This document shows, piece by piece, positions 33,674 through 44,300 of a DNA stretch of 64,000 nucleotides; positions within the stretch are counted from its first letter, which is position 1; each line of letters opens with the position of its first letter. The notes under the pieces were generated by a model that did not search any database, had not been told where the DNA came from, and saw only the letters and a list, made by a program, of their open reading frames with translations. Made by a program: the position numbers and the translations under genes. The DNA lies in assembly GCA_036268995.1 (NCBI GenBank), contig DATATB010000054.1, forward strand, positions 26,062 through 90,061, written 5' to 3'. Source of the DNA: DATATB01 sp036268995 (GTDB taxonomy: Bacteria; Planctomycetota; Planctomycetia; Pirellulales; PNKZ01).

Positions 33674-33854
33674 TGAGCTTGCCGAATTTCTGACGTAAAT
33701 CGGTTAAACCGGTTATCGCGATCCTGACGAGGATAAGAACAGGGGAGGTACCGGCGCCGCGCGCGCTCGTAAACCATCCAGTCATGCATGGTCTGATTCG
33801 AAAGATGAATTGGCAACTTTCGGCACTGAACTCGATTTGTCCCTCGAATCTGTC
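33674..33854 (+). promoter_or_regulatory. Probable promoter region of the efflux operon with an inverted repeat
   Basis: This short region precedes the outer-membrane-factor gene. CGGTTAAACCG (33701-33711) is a perfect 5-1-5 inverted repeat overlapped by the palindrome AACCGGTT (33707-33714), about 145 nt before the start. It could be a repressor site for a TetR- or MarR-type regulator, but no regulator gene is adjacent. Confidence 0.3.
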
Positions 33855-35738
33855 ATGGAAACCGGCCCAAGGAGCGATCGTACGTTCGGCCGGATGCCGT
33901 GGTTTTTTTGGCCGGTGGTGATCGGGTATCTTTCCCTCGGCCTGTGCGGGTGTACGGGCCTTACCAAGTGGGCGCACAACGATTTCAAGGTGGGCCCAAA
34001 CTATCATCCGCCCGCGCCGCAGGTGCCGACGAAATGGATCGATGAGGACAACCCAAAAGTACGCCCGGGCAATCCGAACATAGCCGCCTGGTGGGAGGTC
34101 TTTGATGATCCGATGCTCACGAATCTGATCCACAATGCTGCCGCGCAGAACATCACGGTGCGGCAAGCCGGCATCCAGATTCTGAATTCCAGGATTCAGC
34201 GGAACATCGCCGCCACCGAGTTGTTGCCGCAGGGCCAGAGCATGGTCGCGGGATACAACCATGGCGAGGTGAGCCGCAACGCAGGCGTCGCACCGGGGGC
34301 TGGAGCCGCATTCGGAACGGCTCTGGCACCATCGGTCGTGGTCTCGCCAGTGCCTGTGCCTTCGGCACCCATCGCCGGCTCGACGACGCCGCTGGGCAGC
34401 GCGGGTACCACGACCACTTCCACCAGCCCGCTACTGAACAGCTCGATTGGCAGCGGCGGGGCAGGCGCCGGAGTGCCCTTGGGCGGCAGCCGCGTTTTCA
34501 ACAACATGGGCACTTCGCTGAATCTGGCTTGGGAGCTCGATTTCTGGGGATTGTTCCGGCGCAACCTCGAAGCCGCCAGCGCTAGCTTGGAGCAATCCTT
34601 CCAGAACTATGACGAGCTCGTGGTGCAGCTGCTGGCAAACGTGGCGACTCAGTACGTCGAGTTCCGCACCTTGCAGAGACGGCTGCAACTGGCCTGGCAG
34701 AACGTTCACCTGCAGGAGCCGCTGGTCGCAAAGCTCGAGCAACAGTATCTGGCCGGCGTCGCCACTTCCAAGCCGTCTTACTTCCAGCTCAAGGCGACAC
34801 TGGAAAACACCAAAGCGCTGATTCCTCCGCTGGAAATCTCGCTGCGTCAGGCAAATAACCAGCTCTGCGTACTGTTGGGCATGCCCGTCCACGACTTGCT
34901 GCCGGAGTTGGGTAGCGGAATCGTCGCCGACCCCAGAGAGGAGCGCGCGGGCGCGGTGCGCATTCCGGATACGGTGCGCATTCCCGGTCCCAGGGAAGAA
35001 ACCGTGGTGGTCGGCATCCCCGGCGACTTGCTGCTACGCCGCCCGGACGTGCAGGCGATCGAACGCCTACTACGCATCCAATCGGCCCAGATCGGTATCG
35101 CCGAGGCGCAGATGTACCCGCACATCGGCATTAACGGCAGCATCGGCCTGGCGGCGAACCGCATGGGCGAGTTGTTCGATCAGCAATCGTGGATCGGCAA
35201 CATCGGGCCGTCGATGACGTGGAACATTGCGAATTACGGCCGGCTTCTGGCCAATGTCCGCAGCCAAAACAATCAATATCAGAATTACGTGCTGTATTAT
35301 CAGCAGGCCATATTGAACGCGAACCAGGATGCGGAAAACGCCCTGGTCGCCTATTTACGCTCGCTGGAGCAGGCGGCGCGCTTGCAAGCCAGTGCGGATG
35401 CAGCCGTCGAGACCACCCGATATTATTACACTCAGCTTGCCCAGGGCTATCTGCCCGCCGGGACGACGTCGCTCTCGTTTTATAACCAGATTTTCAACAC
35501 GGTCAATTTTCGGGTAGTGCAGCAGGACGCCGCGGCGCAAGCCCAGGGCAACATCGCCTTGAATCTGATCCTGCTGTATCGCGCTCTGGGCGGCGGGTGG
35601 CAGATTCGCCTCAGCGGGTCGCGCGGACCTGACCTCAAGTTGGCGCCACCGCCGGTCCCCGTCAACGAAGCCGTGCCGGCGCCCGCGCCAGAGCCGCTCG
35701 CGCAACCTGACCCGGTTCCCGTCGACGCGGAGAAATGA
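33855..35738 (+). CDS. RND efflux outer-membrane factor (TolC/NodT-like lipoprotein)
   Basis: This is a 627-aa outer-membrane channel protein. A hydrophobic N-terminus ends in LGLCGC, a probable lipidation site, followed by the NodT-type start KVGPNYHPPAPQVPTKW. Two OEP repeats are present (WWEVFDDPMLTNLIHNAAAQN and, later, GIAEAQMYPHIGINGSIGLAANR), with the long helix ATQYVEFRTLQRRLQLAWQNV. A Pro/Ser/Thr-rich loop of ~70 residues is inserted in the first repeat, and the C-terminus is a Pro/Ala tail. The ATG at 33855 is preferred; the frame is open to a TTG at 33810, and neither has a clear ribosome site. It is the first gene of an operon with an adaptor and two RND pumps, forming a complete envelope-spanning exporter. 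Confidence 0.9.
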   Translation: METGPRSDRTFGRMPWFFWPVVIGYLSLGLCGCTGLTKWAHNDFKVGPNYHPPAPQVPTKWIDEDNPKVRPGNPNIAAWWEVFDDPMLTNLIHNAAAQNITVRQAGIQILNSRIQRNIAATELLPQGQSMVAGYNHGEVSRNAGVAPGAGAAFGTALAPSVVVSPVPVPSAPIAGSTTPLGSAGTTTTSTSPLLNSSIGSGGAGAGVPLGGSRVFNNMGTSLNLAWELDFWGLFRRNLEAASASLEQSFQNYDELVVQLLANVATQYVEFRTLQRRLQLAWQNVHLQEPLVAKLEQQYLAGVATSKPSYFQLKATLENTKALIPPLEISLRQANNQLCVLLGMPVHDLLPELGSGIVADPREERAGAVRIPDTVRIPGPREETVVVGIPGDLLLRRPDVQAIERLLRIQSAQIGIAEAQMYPHIGINGSIGLAANRMGELFDQQSWIGNIGPSMTWNIANYGRLLANVRSQNNQYQNYVLYYQQAILNANQDAENALVAYLRSLEQAARLQASADAAVETTRYYYTQLAQGYLPAGTTSLSFYNQIFNTVNFRVVQQDAAAQAQGNIALNLILLYRALGGGWQIRLSGSRGPDLKLAPPPVPVNEAVPAPAPEPLAQPDPVPVDAEK

Positions 35739-36020
35739 TTCGTTGCTTCGGAACCCGCCAGTTTATGCGCCGTGCAGGTGACCATTGTCACATAGTTTGC
35801 TAAAACCACTCGATCTGCAATGCGTGCCGGCTCCGGACCCCTTCCAGCGAAAAGCACGAGGCACGCGGTGCGTCTGCGAAGTAAGATCATGAACGCGAAA
35901 TGGCTTCCTGTCGAAGCGTTCATCTCGTTGGGGGCTGTCGATGGATTCCTCCGGATGCGATCGTGCTCGGCGCCGAGTGGGCCTTCCGAGCCGGAAACCG
36001 AATCCAACGGAACGTCAAGG

Positions 36021-37358
36021 ATGATCGCTCCGAGAACGGACAGGAGCGGGGCGATCGCGCCCTGGATTTTTATCCTGTGGTTGGCGATTTGCGCAGGCTG
36101 CAAGAAGGAATCGCCCCAAGTCGCTGAGCGCCCGCCGGTCGTTCCGATCAGCCGTCCCGTCGAGCGTGCCGTCACGGATTATGTGGATTTCACCGGACGG
36201 ACGGATGCGGTCCAATCGGTGAACGTGGTCGCCCGGGTAACCGGTTACCTCGTGAAAATGCCCTTTGAGGAAGGGGCGGATGTCAAGAAGGGGGACTTAC
36301 TGTTTCAGATTGACCCCCAACCCTACGAAGCGCAGGTGCGCCTCGGCGAGGCGCAGATGGCCGCCAACGATGCCCAATACCAGCTCGCCAAGCAGAATTA
36401 CGACCGGGCTCAACTGCTGCTCAAGAAGAAGGGCATCTTGCAGCAAGAGTTCGATCAGTACAAAGCGGCGGAGGACCAGGCGCTCGCTCAGCTCAACGCC
36501 TCCAAGGCGAGCCTGGACATCTACCGGCTGAATTTGCAATACGCGCGAGTGACTTCCCCGATCGATGGCCGGGTCAGCCGCTACTTCCTGACGCTGGGCA
36601 ACCTGGTTAACCAGGATCAGACACTGCTCACGACCGTCGTATCGCTGGACCCGATATACGCCTATTTCGACGTGGATCAACGCACGTTGCTGCGGATTCG
36701 CACCGCAATCAACGAGGGCAAAATGCGCCCGCGCCGCACCTCCGGCGCGCCAACCACGACGGAATTACCCAATGCGAAACCGCCGGCGGCAGAGGGCACG
36801 CGCGCGTCGCCCAGCGCCGCTCCTTCGCTGCGCCCCACGCTCACACCGTCGGGAATAGCGAACCCGACTACGCCCGTGATCGCGCAGCATGAGATCCCGG
36901 TTCTGCTGGGAATGCCGGGCGATAATAACTATCCCTATAAGGGTCTCCTCAATTTTGCCAATAACCAGCTCAACCCCTCGACGGGCAGCATCGCGGCACG
37001 CGGGGTGTTCGCAAACCCTCAGCCGCCGGGCGGCGTTCGCTTGATGTCGCCTGGCATGTTCGTGCGGATTCGGCTGCCGCTGGGCGAGCCGCATCCCGCC
37101 TTGCTCGTCATCGATCGGGCCATTCAATCCGACCAGGGGCAGAAGTACGTTTACGTCGTCAATGCGGCCCACAAGACCGAATACCGCCAGATCGTGACCG
37201 GGGCGCTGCAAGAAGATGGGCTCCGCGTGATCAGCAATGGGCTCAAAGCGGGCGACTGGGTCGTCGTGGGGGCGCTGCAGCAGGTCCGGCCGAACATGTC
37301 TGTTACGACCGAGCAAACGAAGATGCCGTCGTTCGGGGCGACCACCGGGGCTCGCTGA
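36021..37358 (+). CDS. RND efflux periplasmic adaptor (MFP, HlyD/AcrA-like lipoprotein)
   Basis: This is a 445-aa membrane-fusion protein. A signal sequence ends at CAGC with Cys27 as the probable lipid anchor. The barrel-sandwich halves (VVARVTGYLVKMPFEEGADV and ARVTSPIDGRVSRYFLTLGNLV) enclose a helical hairpin (LAKQNYDRAQLLLKKKGI), as in AcrA. A Pro/Ala-rich loop (~235-285) interrupts the beta-barrel domain. The frame is open from 35820, but the ATG at 36021 puts the signal peptide at the N-terminus and has an AAGG nearby; the ~67 extra residues look non-coding. The region 35739-36020 otherwise shows nothing. The first pump gene starts one base after the stop. Confidence 0.92.
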   Translation: MIAPRTDRSGAIAPWIFILWLAICAGCKKESPQVAERPPVVPISRPVERAVTDYVDFTGRTDAVQSVNVVARVTGYLVKMPFEEGADVKKGDLLFQIDPQPYEAQVRLGEAQMAANDAQYQLAKQNYDRAQLLLKKKGILQQEFDQYKAAEDQALAQLNASKASLDIYRLNLQYARVTSPIDGRVSRYFLTLGNLVNQDQTLLTTVVSLDPIYAYFDVDQRTLLRIRTAINEGKMRPRRTSGAPTTTELPNAKPPAAEGTRASPSAAPSLRPTLTPSGIANPTTPVIAQHEIPVLLGMPGDNNYPYKGLLNFANNQLNPSTGSIAARGVFANPQPPGGVRLMSPGMFVRIRLPLGEPHPALLVIDRAIQSDQGQKYVYVVNAAHKTEYRQIVTGALQEDGLRVISNGLKAGDWVVVGALQQVRPNMSVTTEQTKMPSFGATTGAR

Positions 37359-37359
37359 C

Positions 37360-40300
37360 ATGCTCACGCGCTTCTTCATCGATCGGCCGATCTTCGCGAC
37401 GGTCTTGTCCATCGCCATTGCCCTGACCGGCGCGATCGCGCTGTTTACCTTGCCGATTGCGCAGTACCCGCAAATCACTCCGCCGGGAGTGCAGGTGTCC
37501 ATCCAGTATCCCGGCGCCAGCGCTCAGGTGGTGGCGGACACCGTGGGGGCGCCGATCGAACAGCAGGTCAACGGCATTGATCACATGCTGTACATGTCGT
37601 CGCAGTCAGGCAACGACGGCTCCTACTCGCTGACCGTGACCTTCGACGTCGGCACCGACACCAACACCGCCCTGGTCATGGTTCAGAACCGCGTACAGTT
37701 GGCGATGCAGTTGCTGCCGACGCCGGTCCAGAACCAGGGGATCCTGATTCGGAAAAAGACCCCTGACATCTTGATGGTGGTCAACTTCTACTCTCCCAAG
37801 GGACTCCACGATGACGTTTACTTGAGCAATTACGCCACGATCCACGTTAAGGACGAGCTTTTGCGGGTCGAAGGCGTTTCCGACATCACCTACCTCGGCG
37901 AGCGCGACTACAGCATCCGCGCCTGGCTCGATCCGCAGAAGTTGGCTTCGCTCAACATGACTGCCAGCGACGTGGCCACCGCGGTCCTGAACCAGAACCG
38001 GGATGCGCCCGCCGGCCAGACTGGGCAGCCGCCGGCCTCCAGCAAGCAAGCGTTGCAACTGCCGATCAGCACGCTGGGTCGCCTCACCGCGCCGGAACAA
38101 TTCGGCGATATCATCATCAAGTCGGCTGTTGGCCAGCAGCCGCCGCCCAATAGCGTCACCTCCCCGTCGTCAGGCGGTGACTACGGACTTCCAAATCCCA
38201 CCAGCACGAACCCACTGCCCAATCCGGGAATCGCGGTGTCTTCCACCGTCGGTGGCGCCTCCACTTCCGGCGCCACGCTCGTAGCGAACCCGGCTGGCGG
38301 CATCAGTTCTCCGATCCCGGCCATCATTCCTTCGGGAACCGGCGGTTCCGGCGCGGCGCCATCGGGCGGCGGCGCGAGCATGGTTTCCGGCGGAGCCCAA
38401 AGCGGCGGTGGCGCATCAACGGCCGGCGGAGCCTCGTCGGCCGGTGGTGCCTCGATGGCTGGCGGCGCCTCGACAACCGCCAGCAATTCCACTGCCAGCC
38501 TGGCGAGCGGCCTCGTGCTGACCAACACGACCGCCGGCGTGAGCGCCGCCGCTGGCAGCGGCGCCGGGGCCGCGACCGGACCGACCGCTCCGACCGCCGC
38601 CCTCGTGCGCTTGCGCGACGTGGCCCGCGTCGAGTTGGGCGCCCAGAGCTACAACCAGGCGTGCACCTTCGATCAACATCCTTCCGTGGGCCTGGCCGTT
38701 TGGCAACTGCCCGGCACCAATGCGCTGGACGTAGCCAACCGGGTCAAAGCCCGAATGGAAGAACTGAAGCAACGCTTTCCCTACGACGTGGATTATGACG
38801 TCGGCTACGACACGACGCCGTTTATCCGTGAGTCGATCGACGACGTGATCTATACGTTGTTAGAGGCCGTGGCGCTGGTCGGCGTGGTCGTCCTGGTCTT
38901 CCTCCAGGACTGGAAGGCGATGATCCTGCCGATGATCGACATCCCGGTGTCCATCATCGGCACCTTCGCGGTCATGTCGGCGCTGGGGTTCAGCCTGAAC
39001 AATATCTCGCTGTTCGGCCTGGTGCTCGCCATCGGCATTGTCGTGGACGACGCCATCGTGGTCCTCGAAAACATCGAGCGCATGATGGCCCGCGGACACG
39101 ATCCACGCACGGCCACGCTCAAGGCGATGGAGGAGGTGACCGGGCCGATCATCGCGGTGGGTCTGGTGTTGTGCGCTGTGTTCGTGCCGTGCGCGTTCCT
39201 GAGCGGCATCACCGGCCTGTTCTTTTACCAGTTCGCGGTGACGATCTCGGTTTCGACGATGATCTCGGCCCTCAACGCCGTGACCATGACGCCTTCTCGG
39301 GCCGTGCTGATCTTCACCAGCAAAGGGGCGCACGGCCAAGGTCACACGCCCACCAAGGAAGCCCTGCCGTGGTGGATCTTCGGCTTCTTGGGCGGCCTGC
39401 TGAGCGTCTGGCTGGCGCGGATGTTTCTGGCCGACCGCTTTCCGGGCGTGCGCGACATTTGGGCGGTCGAGCTCCTGGTCGCCTTCCTGCCTGGCCTGCT
39501 CGTCGGCGGCCTGGTGGGATGGCTCGTCATTCGGCCCGTCAATGTCGCTCTCGGTTGGGTCTTCCGCGGTTTTAACCGCGGATTCGACTGGCTCACTTTC
39601 GGATATGGCAGGACCGTCGGGCAATCGCTGCACCACAGCCCGAGCGTGTTGCTGGCCTATGGCGTGTTGGTCCTGTCGACCTTCTGGATTTTCTCACGCG
39701 CGCCCACGGGTTTCATTCCGCAGCAGGACATGGGGCGCTTTATCGTGAACGTTCAGTTGCCCGATTCGGCCTCGCTGCAGCGGACTCGCGACGCCGTCGC
39801 GCTGGTCGAGAAGATCACCCACGAATCGCCGGGCGTCAGCCATACGGTCACGGTCTCCGGGATTTCGTTTCTTGCCTCGGCGAACAGTCCAAACTTCGCG
39901 TCGATGTTCGTCGTCCTCAAGCCGTTTGCCGAGCGCCGCACCCCGGAGCTGAGCGACACGGGCATCATGGCGCAGCTGCGGCACGAGTGGCGCCGGCGAG
40001 TACTGGACGCCCAGGTCACCGCTTTTCCGGCGGCGCCGCTACCGGGCGTCGGCTCGGCCGGTGGCTACAAGTTCATGGTTGAGGATCGCGGCGGCTTGGG
40101 CACCTCGGCCTTGCAGACCCAGACGGATGGCCTCATCCAGAAATTGCAAGCTCGGTCCGGCCCCTTGAAAAACGGCACCGCCACCACGCAGTTCCGCTCC
40201 GACACGCCGCAACTATTTCTGGACATCGATCGGGCCCAGGTCGCTTCGCTCGGCGTGGCGCTTAACGATGTCAATCAGTCGCTCGACATTTACCTGGGCT

Positions 40301-41328
40301 CGCTCTACGTCACCACCTTTAACGAGTTCGGCCGCCACTGGCAGGTCAACCTCCAGGCGGACCGCCAGTATCGCGATCGAGAAGCGGACATCAACCTGCT
40401 CCAAGTCCGAAACAACGCCGGGCAAATGACCATGTTGGGAGCGATGGCCGACGTGCGGGAGATCGGCGGGCCAATTTCGATTACGCGCTACAACCTGTAC
40501 ACCGCGGCCGCAGTCAACGGCACGGCGCCGCCCAACGTCAGCAGCGGCGACGCCGTCCGGATCATTGATCGGGTGGCCGACCAGACGTTGCCGCTGGCCA
40601 TGAACACGGAGTGGACCGAGCTGATGTTTTTGCAGATCCGCGCCGGCAACACCACGCTGATCGTCTTCGGCCTTTCCATCCTGAGCGTTTTCCTGGCCCT
40701 GGCGGCGCTCTACGAGAGCTGGTCGCTGCCATTGGCAGTGATTTTAGTGGTGCCGATGTGCCTGCTCTGCTCGGTGGCAGGCGTGCTGTTCACGCATCGC
40801 GACGTGAACATTTTCGTGCAGATCGGCCTGGTGGTGCTCGTCGGCCTGGCGTGCAAGAACGCCATCCTGGTCGTTGAATATGCGCGGCAGTTGCACCAGG
40901 AAGGCCAGTCGGTGTTCGCGGCCACGGTCGAGGCGTCGCGTCTGCGCTTGCGGCCGATTTTGATGACCTCGTTCGCCTTTGTGTTCGGCGTCTTGCCACT
41001 CGTCTTCGCCACGGGGGCCGGGGCCGAGATGCGCCGTTCGCTGGGGACGGCCGTTTTCAGCGGCATGCTCGGCGTGACCGTGTTCGGCATTTTCCTGACG
41101 CCCGTGTTCTTCTATGTGATCGTCGAGCTCGGGGCGACGCGGCTGTTTATGGCCATTGCCGCCACCGGCTGGCTCGGCTCCACGGCGCTGGGGGGCATCC
41201 TCGGATTGGCCGGTGGTTTTTTGTTCGCGCAGCTCGGGATCATTGCGCTGCCCTGGGCGCTGTTGGCCGGTGCCTGCGCCGGCCTCCTGGCCGTGCTCGG
41301 CGTTCAGCTAACTAGGAGACGGCCGTGA
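37360..41328 (+). CDS. RND efflux pump, HAE1 family (first copy) with Gly/Ala/Ser-rich insertion
   Basis: This is a 1322-aa inner-membrane pump, longer than the usual ~1040-1070 aa. The N-terminal FFIDRPIFATVLSIAI helix, the proton-relay GIVVDDAIVVLENIER in TM4, and the C-terminal GLACKNAILVVEYARQL and LRPILMTSFAFVFG motifs are all canonical. Two extra pieces explain the length: residues ~256-413 (Gly/Ala/Ser-rich, many GGAS steps) inserted just before VRLRDVARVELG in the porter region, and a hydrophobic stretch after TM6 (ALPWWIFGFLGGLLSVWLA ... LLVGGLVGWLVI) that could add two spans. It begins one base after the adaptor stop and is followed by a second pump through a GTGA overlap. Confidence 0.93.
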   Translation: MLTRFFIDRPIFATVLSIAIALTGAIALFTLPIAQYPQITPPGVQVSIQYPGASAQVVADTVGAPIEQQVNGIDHMLYMSSQSGNDGSYSLTVTFDVGTDTNTALVMVQNRVQLAMQLLPTPVQNQGILIRKKTPDILMVVNFYSPKGLHDDVYLSNYATIHVKDELLRVEGVSDITYLGERDYSIRAWLDPQKLASLNMTASDVATAVLNQNRDAPAGQTGQPPASSKQALQLPISTLGRLTAPEQFGDIIIKSAVGQQPPPNSVTSPSSGGDYGLPNPTSTNPLPNPGIAVSSTVGGASTSGATLVANPAGGISSPIPAIIPSGTGGSGAAPSGGGASMVSGGAQSGGGASTAGGASSAGGASMAGGASTTASNSTASLASGLVLTNTTAGVSAAAGSGAGAATGPTAPTAALVRLRDVARVELGAQSYNQACTFDQHPSVGLAVWQLPGTNALDVANRVKARMEELKQRFPYDVDYDVGYDTTPFIRESIDDVIYTLLEAVALVGVVVLVFLQDWKAMILPMIDIPVSIIGTFAVMSALGFSLNNISLFGLVLAIGIVVDDAIVVLENIERMMARGHDPRTATLKAMEEVTGPIIAVGLVLCAVFVPCAFLSGITGLFFYQFAVTISVSTMISALNAVTMTPSRAVLIFTSKGAHGQGHTPTKEALPWWIFGFLGGLLSVWLARMFLADRFPGVRDIWAVELLVAFLPGLLVGGLVGWLVIRPVNVALGWVFRGFNRGFDWLTFGYGRTVGQSLHHSPSVLLAYGVLVLSTFWIFSRAPTGFIPQQDMGRFIVNVQLPDSASLQRTRDAVALVEKITHESPGVSHTVTVSGISFLASANSPNFASMFVVLKPFAERRTPELSDTGIMAQLRHEWRRRVLDAQVTAFPAAPLPGVGSAGGYKFMVEDRGGLGTSALQTQTDGLIQKLQARSGPLKNGTATTQFRSDTPQLFLDIDRAQVASLGVALNDVNQSLDIYLGSLYVTTFNEFGRHWQVNLQADRQYRDREADINLLQVRNNAGQMTMLGAMADVREIGGPISITRYNLYTAAAVNGTAPPNVSSGDAVRIIDRVADQTLPLAMNTEWTELMFLQIRAGNTTLIVFGLSILSVFLALAALYESWSLPLAVILVVPMCLLCSVAGVLFTHRDVNIFVQIGLVVLVGLACKNAILVVEYARQLHQEGQSVFAATVEASRLRLRPILMTSFAFVFGVLPLVFATGAGAEMRRSLGTAVFSGMLGVTVFGIFLTPVFFYVIVELGATRLFMAIAATGWLGSTALGGILGLAGGFLFAQLGIIALPWALLAGACAGLLAVLGVQLTRRRP

Positions 41329-44300
41329 TTGCGCGCTTTTTCATCGATCGGCCCGTCTTCGCGGTGGTGATCTCGCTGATCATCGTGCTCGCGGGCGGCG
41401 TGGCCGTGTTTACCTTGCCGATCACGCAGTATCCGAACGTGACGCCGCCGGCCGTGTCGGTGAGCACCGTGTATCCCGGGGCCAACGCCACGACCGTGCG
41501 CGACACCGTGGCGGCGCCCATCGAAGAACAAGTCAGCGGCGTGGAGGGCATGGTCTACATGTCGTCGCGCTGTGCCAACGACGGCACCTATCGCCTGCTA
41601 GTGACCTTTCGGGCCGGCATGAATTCGGACATGGCCCAGGTCCTGGTGCAGAATCGCGTGTCGCTAGCCTTGCCCGTGATTCCGCTGCTGGTGCAAACCG
41701 AAGGCATCAGCGTCAAGAAGACGACGCCGACCACGATGATGATGGTCAACCTGGTGTCGCCGGATCACCGCTACGACGCGACGTTTCTCAGCAACTACGC
41801 CACGATCTATCTCAAGGATGAGCTGGGCCGCGTTCCCGGGGTCGCCGACATCACGTACTTCGGTCAGCGCGACTACAGCATTCGGGCCTGGCTCGATCCC
41901 AACAAGCTGGCCGCCCTGAACTTAACCCCCGGCGACGTGGTCACCGCCATTACCCAGCAAAACCTGCAGGTGGCGGCCGGGCAGATCGGGCAGCCCCCCA
42001 ATACCAGTTCGGCCCAGCAATTCCAGCTCACCATCAATACACTCGGTCGGCTCTCGAATCCGGATCAGTTCGCCGAGATCATCGTCAAAACAGCTCAGCC
42101 CGGGGCAACGACTTCAACGGGTGCCGCCTCTTCGGCCTCGACGGCACCGGCGAGTGCGACCGTCCCCGGCGCCAGCGGCGGCTCGATGAGCCAGCAGTCG
42201 AGCGCGTCCAACGGAGCAGCACCCCCGGTCACCGGCATTGTTCGCCTCCGCGACGTGGTCCGCGAGAACGAATATGTCATGCGGTTGCGATTCGATCCCG
42301 CCCGGCTGGCCCAGTGGGGGCTACGGTCCGACCAGGTGGTTGACGCCCTGCAGCCGCGGCCGGTTTCGATCCAAGAAGATCCGGACGCCCAGCCGGTCAA
42401 GGGCCAGACCCTCACCTGGCTGGCGACCTACAGGGCGATCGAACCGCCATCGTCGCTGGAACTGGCCTCCGGCGAGATCAATGTCCGAAAAGGGAGCGGC
42501 CAGGCGCCGCGCCTGGGCGATTTGCTGGCGGCGGATGACGGCATTGAACATCGCCCCGACTTGGATCAACTCGGCGTCCAACTCGGCTCCCAGCAGTACG
42601 AACAGACCTGCACCCTGGACGGGCAGCCATCCGTGGCGCTGTCCATCTTCCAACTCCCCGGCTCCAACGCCCTGGACACGGCCCAAGGCGTCTACGCCAA
42701 GATGGAAGAACTGAAGGCACGCTTCCCGACAGGGCTGGACTACCGAGTCGTTTATGACACCACTCCGTTCATCCGCGAATCCGTCGACGAAGTCTTCGTC
42801 ACGCTGCGCGACGCGGTGATCCTGGTGGCCATCGTCGTGCTCGTCTTCCTCCAAGACTGGAAGGCGATGATCTTGCCGATGATCGACGTGCCCGTCTCGC
42901 TGATCGGCACGTTCGCGGTCATGTCCCTACTTGGTTTCACGCTCAACAATTTGACGCTGTTCGGTTTGGTGCTGGCGATCGGCATTGTCGTGGACGACGC
43001 CATCGTGGTCCTGGAAAACATCGAACGGCAGATCGCGACGGGGCTCGACGTTCGCAGCGCCACGATCAAAGCGATGGAAGAGATCACAGGGCCAGTGCTC
43101 GCGATCACGCTCGTGCTGGCTTCGGTGTTCGTCCCGTGCTGTTTTCTGGGCGGCATTACGGGGCAGTTCTTCCGTCAGTTCGCCGTGACCATCGCCGTTT
43201 CCACGATCATTTCGGCCATCAACGCCTTGACGATGACACCGTCTCGCGCCGTGCTGATTTTTAAGAGCGAGCAGGTTCACGAATCCGCAGTCAAGGGACA
43301 GGGCCACATGCCCGCCAAGGAAGCCCTGCCGTGGTGGATTTTCGGCGTGGTGGGCGGCGTGCTGAGCATCTGGCTGGCGCAGACGTTTCTGTCCGACCGC
43401 TTTCCGGGTCTGAACGCCACTTGGTCGGCTGAGTTCCTGGTCGCGCTGCTGCCTGGCGCGCTCGTCGGCGGCCTGGTGGGCTGGTTCGTCATTCGGCCAG
43501 TGAATATCGCTCTCGGTTGGTTTTTCCAGATTTTCAACCGGGCCTTCGATCGGCTGACGGCATTGTACGGCGCGACGGTTAGCGGCGTCCTGCGCGTGAG
43601 CTTCGTCGTGCTGCTGCTGTATGGCGGCCTCTTGGGGCTAACCGGCTGGCAATTGGCCACCGTGCCCACCGGCTTCATACCCGACCAGGACAAAGGATAT
43701 TTGATCCTCAACGTGCAACTAGCCGACGCCGCCTCCGTCGAGCGCACCGAGCGGCTCATGGCCCGGATCGAGCAGATTGCGCGCCGCACGCCGGGGGTCG
43801 AGCACACGGTCGGGATCTCCGGTCAATCTCTGATCCTGAACGCCAACGCGCCGAACCTGGGCTCGATGTACGTCCTTCTGAAGCCGTTCGACGAGCGGCG
43901 TAGCTCGGAACTAAGCGCCGCCGCCATCGGAGCGACCATCGAGAACCGTTGTCACGAGGGAGTGCGAGGAGCGATCGTGCAGGCGTTCGGCGCGCCGCCG
44001 GTCGAGGGACTGGGCACCACCGGCGGCTTCAAAATCATCATCGAAGATCGGGGCAACCTCGGCCTGAAGGAACTGCAACGCGTCGGCGACCAGATCAGCC
44101 AGCGCGCCAACCACACGCGCGAGTTGCAAGGCGTGTTCAACGGTTCGCGGGCCGACACGCCTTGGCTGTACCTGGACATCGACCGCTCGCAGTGCCTGGC
44201 GCTGGGCGTGCAGGTCAGCGACGTGTTCAACACGCTGCAATATTACCTGGGCAGCTTCTACGTCAACAATTTCAATGAGTTCGGCCGCACCTGGCAAGTC

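Noticed and set aside
33645..34262. Minus-strand 205-codon open frame upstream of the sigma-like remnant
   Set aside because: It is largely antisense to the outer-membrane-factor gene and shows no motif; only a few residues could relate to the remnant.
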